Source: an uncultured Clostridia bacterium
Lineage (GTDB): Bacteria; Bacillota; Clostridia; Christensenellales; Aristaeellaceae
Length of the DNA stretch: 11,622 nucleotides
Assembly (NCBI GenBank): GCA_934631025.1
Contig: CAKTXR010000072.1
Coordinates: 1-11,622, forward strand
Direction of reading: 5' to 3'
The notes under the pieces were generated by a model. It saw only the letters and a program-made list of their open reading frames with translations, ran no database searches and had not been told where the DNA came from. The translations under genes were made by a program, and so were the position numbers. Every line of letters starts with the position of its first letter. Position 1 is the first letter of the stretch. Positions 7,201 through 11,622 of the stretch are shown here, piece after piece.

Positions 7201-7588
7201 CGGCGATGCGGTGAAGGTCATCCAGCGCAAGCTGAAGGAGCTGGGCTACTTTGACGGCAGCATCGGCGGCAACTATCTGACAAAGACCGAAGCGGCGGTT
7301 AAAGCGTTCCAGTCGGCGAACGGGATGACAGCCGACGGCGTCGCGACAAAAGAGGTGCAGCGGCGCATACTGGGCGCGTCGTCCGGCGACGACGGCTGCA
7401 ACGCGACGGTCAGCGTCGGCGGCAGCTATCTCAATATGCGCGCGTCGGCGGACGCATCCTCGAAGCGGCTGGACAAGCTCTACGATGGAACGCGCATCGC
7501 CGTGCTGGGCGAGGAAAGCGGCTGGTATAAGATTGAATACAACGGACAGACGGGCTATGTGATCAAAAGCGCCGTCGTGAAAGACTAA
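4289..7588 (+). CDS. Secreted SpoIID/LytB-domain protein with four peptidoglycan-binding and four SH3 modules
   Basis: The start is ATG 4289, nine bases after AGGAGGG at 4273-4279; upstream in-frame TTG (4223) and ATG (4259) lack such a site. The 1099-residue product opens with a signal peptide: basic N-region, hydrophobic core LMLALLLLLNVV at 18-29, and a likely cut after ARA near residue 39. Residues about 60-417 are a SpoIID/LytB domain. YLYGVVPYEM at 151-160 holds the likely catalytic Glu159. AQAVSARTYA at 171-180 and YYTASNGGQTE at 233-243 are conserved, as is HGVGLSQRGAQ at 385-395. SpoIID is a lytic transglycosylase acting on stem-less glycan. The tail holds modules P, P, S, S, P, S, P, S (P = PG_binding_1, S = bacterial SH3), joined by Thr/Pro-rich linkers. 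The much larger size than SpoIID (about 340 residues) suggests a wall-bound paralogue rather than the engulfment enzyme. trmN6 starts 15 bases later. Confidence 0.9.
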   Translation: MVLRSHPGYKFIKRTLSLMLALLLLLNVVSFWQGDGARAASDGMIRVKLSRLGSPSSVTFKTSGVYTVNGSRLSDGASATVSLSSGVLTLTSGGKTLAAGTTISVNRTSGGTSCGVRFTSPSLGNLFCGDLIFTASSGAIQTVLRIYIETYLYGVVPYEMSNSFPVEALKAQAVSARTYAMRAKRSGGSYDVTDNTTSQVFRGYTSSYANAIRAVDETKGVCLMSGGSYAQCYYTASNGGQTESAKNIWGGGASYLTVRDDPYDLENPSSIVKSTSIAKDGAVISSALAAKILQAAGLSEGSIASVNAAELHTPRYAAPSRTYTRLRLNVTFLVNGETRVMDVNLDTYGELETLFSLSINSGSNEIVSLSERDDAFVLAFRRFGHGVGLSQRGAQWMALNYGKNYSEILEFYYPGTSQQRLSLSESLNAGGSVEPTSTPVPVESADGYTTLQEGDSGEAVKALQTKLKELGFFTGTPLGNYKSLTVAAVRAYQAKNGLTVDGVASPALQKRIFEESVSGVTPTPTPTSEPSGETLKYGSTGEAVKAIQSKLKELGYFNGSIGGNYLAQTEAAVKAFQSANGLTADGIATPELQQMILVAGATQAPTATPAPTESGIAATVKLGNASSRLNVRASASTSSAIRGTLKNGQSVTVTGTSGSWSQITTGTISGYVMTQYLSIASQSTPTPSPEVTPAPTDAPAQNNTATVRLGNPSSRLNVRRGPGTNTAVVGTLSHGQRVSVIGTSGSWSQISAGTLNGYVMTSYLQSAKADSPEITPAPTAEATNAPDGETLKYGSTGEAVKTLQRALQKLGYFTGSIGGNYLNQTEEAVRAYQLGNGLTADGIATPEIQRMILKAASDISSEHAPTITSAPETSGTAATVRLGNPSSRLNVRASASTSSSIVGTLSHGQSVVITGESGAWSRITAGKISGYVMTQYLRTGSVPAAEPTAQPTTQPTAAPETDDETLKYGSTGDAVKVIQRKLKELGYFDGSIGGNYLTKTEAAVKAFQSANGMTADGVATKEVQRRILGASSGDDGCNATVSVGGSYLNMRASADASSKRLDKLYDGTRIAVLGEESGWYKIEYNGQTGYVIKSAVVKD
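5630..7585 (+). repeat. Intragenic array of PG_binding_1 (P) and SH3 (S) repeats
   Basis: The P modules lie at 5630-5833, 5885-6085, 6653-6853 and 7178-7378 (residues 448-515, 533-599, 789-855 and 964-1030). P2, P3 and P4 share ETLKYGSTG at the start and GSIGGNYL inside; P1 is more divergent. The S modules lie at 6140-6325, 6401-6586, 6920-7105 and 7400-7585 (residues 618-679, 705-766, 878-939 and 1038-1099). S1-S3 share SSRLNVR and end GYVMT-YL; S4 is diverged and joined to P4 by a short linker without Thr/Pro. The starts are spaced about 220-270 bases. Identity extends to the DNA level, so parts of the array were copied recently. The linkers are rich in Thr, Pro and Ala (for example TPTPTSEPS), as in secreted wall proteins. 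Confidence 0.9.
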
Positions 7589-7603
7589 AAAGGAGACAGA
7601 CGC

Positions 7604-8359
7604 ATGGACAAGGACGCGCTGATTCGGCCGGGCGAGCGGCTTGATTCGCTGCAATTCGGGGATTTGTGCATCCTGCAAAAGCTGGATGCGTTCCGATTCG
7701 GCACGGATTCCGTGCTGCTGGCCGATTTTCCAACGGTTCGGCGCGGCGATTATATCGTCGATCTGGGCACGGGCAGCGGCATCATCACGATTCTCATGGC
7801 CTCGCGCCATCCGGATTGCCGCTTTACCGCGCTGGAAATTCAGCCGGAAATGGCCGCTATGGCCGCGCGCAGCATGGCGCTCAACGGCCTGACCGATCGC
7901 GTCGAGGTGCGTTCGTGCGATTTCCGAGAGGCTGCCCACCTGTACGGCTATGGCAAATTTTCACTGGCCGTGTGCAATCCGCCCTATGGAAAGGCGGGCG
8001 GCGCGCTGCTCAGCCAGACCGAGACGCAGCGCATCGCCCGGCATGAATCGGACTGCACGGTGGACGATCTCGCGGCGGCGGCGTTCGACCTGCTCAAAAC
8101 GGGCGGGCGGCTGGCCGTCGTGTTTCCGGCGGCGCGGGCGTTTGAGCTGATGTACGCCATGCGCACGCATCGGCTCGAACCCAAGCGCATCCGCACGATC
8201 CACGCCACGCCGAATCGCGCGCCCAAGCTGGTGCTGATCGAAGCGGTCAAGGACGGCGGCTCGATGCTGCACTGGATGGAGCCGCTCGTCTTAAACGGCG
8301 ACGACGGCCAGCCGACTGAAGAGTGGAAGCGCATCTATCGCGTTCCTGAAAAAACATGA
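7604..8359 (+). CDS. tRNA1(Val) (adenine-37-N6)-methyltransferase-like protein (TrmN6/YabB)
   Basis: The 251-residue protein is a class I SAM-dependent methyltransferase of the COG4123 type. LDAFRFGTDSVLLADF at 27-42 is the usual family opening. The SAM-binding motif I is DLGTGSGI at 53-60, and an acidic residue, Glu78, caps the second strand (ALEIQPEM). The catalytic motif NPPY at 125-128 is diagnostic of amino-group N6-adenine or N-glutamine methylation. E. coli TrmN6 methylates A37 of tRNA1(Val); the Firmicutes homologue YabB is assigned by similarity, so the exact substrate here is inferred. ATG 7604 follows AAAAGGAGA at 7588-7596. The gene sits 15 bases after the SpoIID-like gene and ends in a hairpin. 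In B. subtilis yabB also lies shortly after holB-yaaT-yabA, so this is conserved gene order with two genes inserted and yabA absent. Confidence 0.88.
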   Translation: MDKDALIRPGERLDSLQFGDLCILQKLDAFRFGTDSVLLADFPTVRRGDYIVDLGTGSGIITILMASRHPDCRFTALEIQPEMAAMAARSMALNGLTDRVEVRSCDFREAAHLYGYGKFSLAVCNPPYGKAGGALLSQTETQRIARHESDCTVDDLAAAAFDLLKTGGRLAVVFPAARAFELMYAMRTHRLEPKRIRTIHATPNRAPKLVLIEAVKDGGSMLHWMEPLVLNGDDGQPTEEWKRIYRVPEKT

Positions 8360-8360
8360 A

Positions 8361-8398
8361 AAGAGCGGGACGGGGGGAACAATCCCTCGTCTCGCTTT
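8361..8398 (+). terminator. Hairpin after trmN6-like gene, likely terminator
   Basis: AAGAGCGGGACGGGGGGA (8361-8378) pairs with TCCCTCGTCTCGCTTT (8383-8398) over about 14-16 pairs. There are several G-U pairs, one extra G and an ACAA loop. It starts two bases after the stop codon; the T tail is weak (TTTCAGTTT). Confidence 0.65.
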
Positions 8399-8583
8399 CA
8401 GTTTATCCACAGGAGTTTCGGCGCGTCTGATGAATGAATCAAGCGGCGTTTGCCTGCGTATTTTCACGCAGATGTGCTTGAAAGGAGGGCTTTTGCCGCT
8501 TAAAATGAGCATATTAAAAGAGAAGAGAGCGCGATTTCGGCAGGCTGGCTGAAACGTGCCAAGAATATTTTGGAGGAACGACG
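8399..8583 (+). promoter_or_regulatory. Structured leader region upstream of the membrane protein gene
   Basis: This stretch holds no gene of normal size. It contains a perfect TTATCCACA at 8403-8411, a match to the DnaA box. An outer inverted repeat AAGCGGC (8441-8447) / GCCGCTT (8495-8501) encloses a tight hairpin CTGCGT (8454-8459) / ACGCAG (8466-8471). AAAGGAGGG (8481-8489), a strong ribosome binding site, lies inside the outer repeat. It is followed by a possible 19-codon frame, TTG 8493 to TGA 8550-8552. No consensus -35/-10 pair is obvious, so the promoter is unplaced. Confidence 0.4.
8403..8411 (+). promoter_or_regulatory. Sequence identical to the DnaA-box consensus
   Basis: TTATCCACA is the high-affinity consensus for DnaA. 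Only one perfect copy is seen here, with no AT-rich unwinding region or box cluster beside it, so it is not an origin. It may be chance or a DnaA-responsive site. Confidence 0.3.
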
Positions 8584-9462
8584 TTGAAAACGAAATGGGG
8601 ACGCAAGATTTTGCAGAGCGCAGCGGTTGTGCTGGCGACGGTCATGCTGTGGCTGCTGGCGCGCGACGGCCTGTCTGCGCTTTACTGGACGATCTGCAAC
8701 GCGCTGATCGGCGCATGGGGTGTGACGAGCAAAAATCTCTATCGCGCGCCGGGGTTCGTGCGCGTTATGACCGGCTATGGCGCGCTGATTGCCGAGACGC
8801 TGGGCGCGCTGCTTTTACTGCTCATAACGCGCATTTTGAAGCGGCGGCTGACGGATTCGGCGACTGAAGGGCGCTTTTCGGGGCGCGGCGCGGGCGCAGG
8901 GCTGGCGCAGGGGGCGGGCATGACGGCGGCGCTCTGGCTGATCTATGTCCTCGCGGGCACGATGCGCGCATCTCGCGGCGCGGCGTTTTCACAGCAGGGG
9001 ATGCTCGGCTATGGCGCGGCGCTTCTGCTGATCGGTATGCTGGCGCTGGCCGCGCGGCTGGCGTTTGCCTATACGCTGGTTTATCCGCTTATCAGGCGGC
9101 AGCTCGGGCGCTGGGGCGCGCTGGCCGTCATGGCGGCGCTCGTGCTGATTGAGACGGCGTGGGACGATTCGACGCGCGTCGTCTGGCTCGTCAACGCGGC
9201 TCTGCTGACCGCCGTGTGCTGCTTTTCGCTTGAAAGGCGCGGGAATATCGGCTGGATCGTCGGCTTTCGGACGGCGTTTTTCGCGCTGAATATGCTTTTC
9301 GGCCTTCCGAATGCGAACGGCGTGCTGTGCGAGACGTATCTGGTCAACAGCGCATGGCTGAACGGCGGCTCATCCGGCATGATGGCCGGACTGGGGCTGA
9401 CGGCGGCGCTTATACTGCTGCTGGGTCTGTGCATCAGGTCGCTTCGTAAATCGCCTTCATAG
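8584..9462 (+). CDS. Polytopic membrane protein, possibly a degenerate CPBP-family member
   Basis: The 292-residue protein starts at TTG 8584, seven bases after GGAGG at 8572-8576; no better start exists in frame. It has about eight hydrophobic segments, roughly at residues 9-26, 60-85, 112-127, 138-158, 160-172, 177-193, 199-215 and 223-240, with another at 266-284, so it is an integral membrane protein. The block after residue 220 (GNIGWIVGFR..., FGLPNANG, then WLNGGSSGMMAG) resembles the C-terminal end of CPBP (CAAX-protease/bacteriocin-processing) proteins. The protein contains no histidine at all, however, and no EExxxR motif, so it cannot hold the CPBP metal site. The family link is inference. 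The gene has its own leader, and its last 29 bases overlap the convergent endonuclease IV-like gene. I cannot assign a function. Confidence 0.75.
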   Translation: MKTKWGRKILQSAAVVLATVMLWLLARDGLSALYWTICNALIGAWGVTSKNLYRAPGFVRVMTGYGALIAETLGALLLLLITRILKRRLTDSATEGRFSGRGAGAGLAQGAGMTAALWLIYVLAGTMRASRGAAFSQQGMLGYGAALLLIGMLALAARLAFAYTLVYPLIRRQLGRWGALAVMAALVLIETAWDDSTRVVWLVNAALLTAVCCFSLERRGNIGWIVGFRTAFFALNMLFGLPNANGVLCETYLVNSAWLNGGSSGMMAGLGLTAALILLLGLCIRSLRKSPS

Positions 9463-10273
9463 TCATCGCGTCGTCGGCCTGCGTGCCGCGCGATTCGCAG
9501 ATGATCGTCGGTTCGAGCGCGTGCCGCCTGAGAACCGGCGCAAGACAGGCGAAATCTGGGCCGTAATCGGTATCGGCGAATGTCATATGGCACTTTTCGC
9601 CTTTGTTCGTGAAGGCGATGCGGCTGAAATGCGCGTGAAAATGCCGGATACGCTCGTAACCCAGTCCGTCGATCAGGCGGACAATGACGTTCTCGAACGC
9701 CGCCTCGTCGGTCATTGCGCCCAGCGTAATTGCGTGGAGATGCGCGAAGTCGATCGTGGGCAGCGTGCCGGGCACGGCTTGACACAGCGCGATGATTTCG
9801 TCCAGCGTGCCCAGCTGCGACGGCCGTCCCATCGTTTCGGGGCAGAGCAGAATGTCGGCACAGCCCGCGTCATCCAGCCTTTTGCGCGCCAGAGCGACCG
9901 TTTCCAGCGTGTTTTGCAGCGCCGTTTCGCGCTTCAGCCGCGAGGGCGAGCCGGGATGAAACACCACGCGGCTGCCGCCCATCAGCTTGACGGCGCGCGC
10001 CGCGGCCAGAAGATAGGCGACATTGCTTTCGAGCTTTTCGGGATTGGCACCGTTGATGTAATAGGGCGCGTGGATCGATACGGCGACGCCTGCCCGCTGC
10101 GCTTCCATGCCGATGAGCTTTGCCTTTTCGTCGCCGATCGACACGCCGTGTCCCGCGGCGTATTCGTAGGCGTTCAGGCCCTGCGCGGCAATCCATGCCG
10201 GCGCCTGTTCGCTGCCCTTGTAGCCCTCGTCGTAAAATCGCTGGCAGTTGCCTGCCGGGCCGAAGTGAATCAT
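9434..10273 (-). CDS. Endonuclease IV (Nfo)-like TIM-barrel protein
   Basis: The 279-residue product resembles endonuclease IV, which nicks DNA at abasic sites using three zinc ions. Likely ligands are His68 (SIHAPYYIN), His106 (VVFHPGS), Glu146 (CPETMG), Asp175 and His178 (TIDFAHLHA), His213 (HFHAHFS), His229 (EKCHMTF) and Glu260 (ICESRG). In E. coli Nfo the Asp two residues before the last His is also a ligand; here that place is Lys227, so one site may differ. The length equals the family's usual 280 or so. ATG lies at 10271-10273 behind AAGGAGA on the minus strand. The sigK stop is 31 bases upstream and no terminator intervenes, so cotranscription with sigK is likely. A role in spore DNA repair is inferred from that. 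A sugar-isomerase relative with the same fold is the alternative. Confidence 0.75.
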   Translation of the reverse strand: MIHFGPAGNCQRFYDEGYKGSEQAPAWIAAQGLNAYEYAAGHGVSIGDEKAKLIGMEAQRAGVAVSIHAPYYINGANPEKLESNVAYLLAAARAVKLMGGSRVVFHPGSPSRLKRETALQNTLETVALARKRLDDAGCADILLCPETMGRPSQLGTLDEIIALCQAVPGTLPTIDFAHLHAITLGAMTDEAAFENVIVRLIDGLGYERIRHFHAHFSRIAFTNKGEKCHMTFADTDYGPDFACLAPVLRRHALEPTIICESRGTQADDAMTMKAIYEAT

Positions 10274-10304
10274 ATCGTTTTCTCCTTAACAGTGTATATT
10301 GCAT

Positions 10305-11006
10305 TCATGCGCGGTCGAGCTTCTTTCTGAGCTTGCCCAGCGCTTTTTTTTCGATGCGGCTGACGTAGCTGCGCGATATGCCCAGCAGCGCCGCGATGTC
10401 GTTCTGCGAATAGACCGTGCCGTCCAACAGGCCGTAGCGCATGACGATCACCGTTCGTTCGCGGCTGTCGAGCGTTCGATTCAGCGCGGCGATGGCGCGG
10501 CCCGCGTCGATGCGCGTGGCCACAGCGTCGGGCACGCCGTCCGCGTCGGTGCCGAGTATGTCGTGCAGCATGATTTCGTTGCCTTCCTTGTCGGAGCCGA
10601 TGGGGGCGTTGAGCGAAACGTCGCCGCGCGTTTTGCGATTGCTGCGGATGGCCATGAGCATTTCGTTCTCGATGCAGCGCGCGGCATAGGTGGCCAGCTT
10701 GCCGCTCTCCGGCCGGTAGGAGCGCACCGCCTTGATCAGCCCGATGGAGCCGATCGACACCAGATCGTCGCGGTCGATGCCGCAGGCGCTGTATTTGCGG
10801 GCAATGTGGGCGACGAGGCGCAGATTGTGCTCGATCAGCGTCTGCGCGGCGGTCTCATCGCCGGCGGTCATGCGCGCGATGAGCGTCTGCTCTTCTTCCG
10901 CGGAAAGCGCCTGCGGAAAGGAGCTTTTTCCGCTGATGTGGGAAAAGATCAGCCATGCGCCGCTCAACAGATGCGCGATTTCCGAAAAGAGGACGGACAA
11001 AAACAT
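10305..11006 (-). CDS. sigK: RNA polymerase sporulation sigma factor SigK (pro-form)
   Basis: The 233-residue protein is the late mother-cell sigma factor. Region 2 holds NLRLVAHIARKY at 61-72, DLVSIGSIGLIKAV at 81-94 and KLATYAARCIENE at 103-115. Residues 129-148 (DVSLNAPIGSDKEGNEIMLH) and the region 4.2 helix-turn-helix ISRSYVSRIEKKAL at 210-223 match SigK more closely than SigE. The N-terminus, about 22 hydrophobic residues before FPQALS at 30-35, is a pro-sequence that in B. subtilis is clipped by the membrane protease SpoIVFB; the cut here is inferred near residue 22. The gene is uninterrupted, with no skin element. The start codon complement is at 11004-11006 with GGGAGGG at correct distance. 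It drives coat and maturation genes late in sporulation. It lies 50 bases after the U32 gene and 31 bases before the nfo-like gene. Confidence 0.95.
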   Translation of the reverse strand: MFLSVLFSEIAHLLSGAWLIFSHISGKSSFPQALSAEEEQTLIARMTAGDETAAQTLIEHNLRLVAHIARKYSACGIDRDDLVSIGSIGLIKAVRSYRPESGKLATYAARCIENEMLMAIRSNRKTRGDVSLNAPIGSDKEGNEIMLHDILGTDADGVPDAVATRIDAGRAIAALNRTLDSRERTVIVMRYGLLDGTVYSQNDIAALLGISRSYVSRIEKKALGKLRKKLDRA

Positions 11007-11051
11007 AGGGCAACCCTCCCGACGCGGCTTTTCGCCGCCGTGATCGCCCTA
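11006..11051 (-). promoter_or_regulatory. Nested inverted repeats around the sigK ribosome binding site
   Basis: On the minus strand TAGGGC (11051-11046) is complementary to GCCCTA (11011-11006), whose last A is the A of the start codon. Between them is a second short hairpin GCGGC-GAAAA-GCCGC (about 11037-11023) and the ribosome binding site GGGAGGG. The outer arms are only 6 bp, so the folded state is not certain. Confidence 0.35.
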
Positions 11052-11056
11052 ATAAT

Positions 11057-11622
11057 CTATTCGCCTGTCTGATGATTTCTGCACGTCCCCCGAATCAGAT
11101 CGCCCTCCTCGCAGGGATAGGGCAGATCGATCGTGACAATGCTGTTCGGCTGAGGACACGCGCTGCACACTGTGCCGTCCGCGCGGGTGATGCCGCCCAG
11201 CGTAAAGCCGAATGTACCATTCGGCGTCATAAGTTCCAGCGCATCGCCGGAGAGGATCTTGTTCTTGACCTCGATTACAGCGCGTCCTTCCGAAAAGCTC
11301 AGCACGCGCGCGGCCAGCTCGCGGCTCTGCGTGAACCAGTCGCGGTCGCCGGGATGCTCGGGCGCGCCGAAGTAAAAGCCGGTGTCGTAGGGGCGGTGGC
11401 TGATTTTGAGCAGCTCGCCGCTTAACCGTGCGCGCGTTTCATCGTCGAATTCGCCGCGCGCAATGGCGCTTAATGCCTGACGATACGCGCCGACGACCGT
11501 CGCGACATAGTATTCGTTCTTCATGCGTCCCTCGATCTTGAGCGAGTCGAGCGGAATATCGCACAGCCGGTCGAGATAGGGCAGCATATTCATGTCGCCC
11601 GCGCTGAATATGTGAACGCCCT
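11057..11622 (-). CDS. U32-family peptidase, C-terminal part (5' end outside window)
   Basis: The frame is open from the right edge to a TAG at 11057-11059, giving about 188 residues of the C-terminal half. It starts GVHIFSAGDMNMLPYL and soon shows DSLKIEGRMKNEYYVATVV, the hallmark of U32 proteins (YrrO, YhbU, RlhA, PrtC). The remaining part holds a beta domain with cysteines in CSACPQP and in the stretch before the end (YPCEEGD, GTCRNH). U32 members were first called collagenases; several are now known to be needed for tRNA wobble uridine hydroxylation (TrhP) or 23S rRNA C2501 hydroxylation (RlhA). I cannot tell which from the fragment. The internal ATG pair near 11593 is within the conserved domain and is not the start. 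sigK follows after 50 bases, so shared transcription is possible. Confidence 0.92.
   Translation of the reverse strand, partial: GVHIFSAGDMNMLPYLDRLCDIPLDSLKIEGRMKNEYYVATVVGAYRQALSAIARGEFDDETRARLSGELLKISHRPYDTGFYFGAPEHPGDRDWFTQSRELAARVLSFSEGRAVIEVKNKILSGDALELMTPNGTFGFTLGGITRADGTVCSACPQPNSIVTIDLPYPCEEGDLIRGTCRNHQTGE

Noticed and set aside
5144..7939. Open frame of 931 codons on the minus strand opposite the SpoIID-like gene
   Set aside because: It is Arg/Ala/His-rich without recognizable domains, mirrors the GC-rich codon pattern of the plus-strand gene and runs across two plus-strand genes. It is a codon-bias shadow.
8291..8512. A 73-codon minus-strand frame over the trmN6 terminator and leader
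   Set aside because: It covers a terminator hairpin and has no convincing start signal or homology.
10289..10298. TATACACT-like sequence between sigK and the nfo-like gene, similar to a SigE -10
   Set aside because: Transcription would start inside or next to the ribosome binding site and no -35 element is seen.
11053..11061. AATAGATTA on the minus strand upstream of sigK, near a SigK-type -10 (CATAnnnTA)
   Set aside because: The first base differs and no matching -35 AC element lies at proper distance, so I do not call a promoter.
9521..11072. Two plus-strand open frames (9521-10330 and 10299-11072) opposite the nfo-like gene and sigK
   Set aside because: They lack ribosome binding sites and family motifs and lie opposite clearly conserved genes.

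Overview
The window looks like chromosomal core DNA from an anaerobic, spore-forming, GC-rich member of the Clostridia (Firmicutes). Four things point there. The order darA-holB-ricT-trmN6 matches the Bacillus/Clostridia yaaQ-holB-yaaT-yabB neighbourhood. There is a sporulation sigma factor that reads as SigK with a pro-sequence. There is a small 2[4Fe-4S] ferredoxin of the clostridial type. The RNase P RNA reads as type A, as in most Clostridia, and not the Bacillus type B. The exact genus cannot be told from the sequence; a high-GC gut lineage is plausible but is inference.

Layout, left to right. Positions 1-756 (+): the tail of an SGNH/GDSL-type hydrolase, then a HIT-family hydrolase. Positions 764-1212: an 18-bp hairpin that also carries the rnpB promoter, then the RNase P RNA gene and its terminator. 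Positions 1264-3856 (+): an operon with a consensus promoter encoding the c-di-AMP receptor DarA, the clamp-loader delta' subunit HolB and the PSP1/RicT protein. Positions 3874-4147: a self-contained ferredoxin gene, missed by ordinary length cut-offs, with its own promoter and a strong terminator. Positions 4177-8398 (+): a leader hairpin, a 1099-residue secreted SpoIID/LytB protein with eight peptidoglycan-binding/SH3 modules, a TrmN6-type methyltransferase and a terminator. Positions 8399-8583: a structured non-coding leader with one perfect DnaA-box sequence. Positions 8584-9462 (+): a histidine-free polytopic membrane protein. On the minus strand, reading from the right edge: the C-terminal part of a U32 peptidase (11622-11057), sigK (11006-10305) and an endonuclease IV-like protein (10273-9434). 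The last of these overlaps the membrane protein gene tail to tail.

The left part is housekeeping: RNA processing, replication, second-messenger sensing and tRNA modification. The SpoIID-like protein most likely remodels or binds cell-wall glycan outside the membrane. The right part looks linked to sporulation, with the mother-cell sigma factor just ahead of a putative DNA-repair gene. I see no transposon, prophage, CRISPR array or tRNA gene. I do not see a clear new system. The most unusual items are the mosaic SH3/peptidoglycan-binding repeat tail, the rnpB promoter built into the preceding terminator hairpin, the histidine-free CPBP-like membrane protein with its structured leader, and the sigK/nfo-like pair with an inverted repeat around the sigK ribosome binding site.
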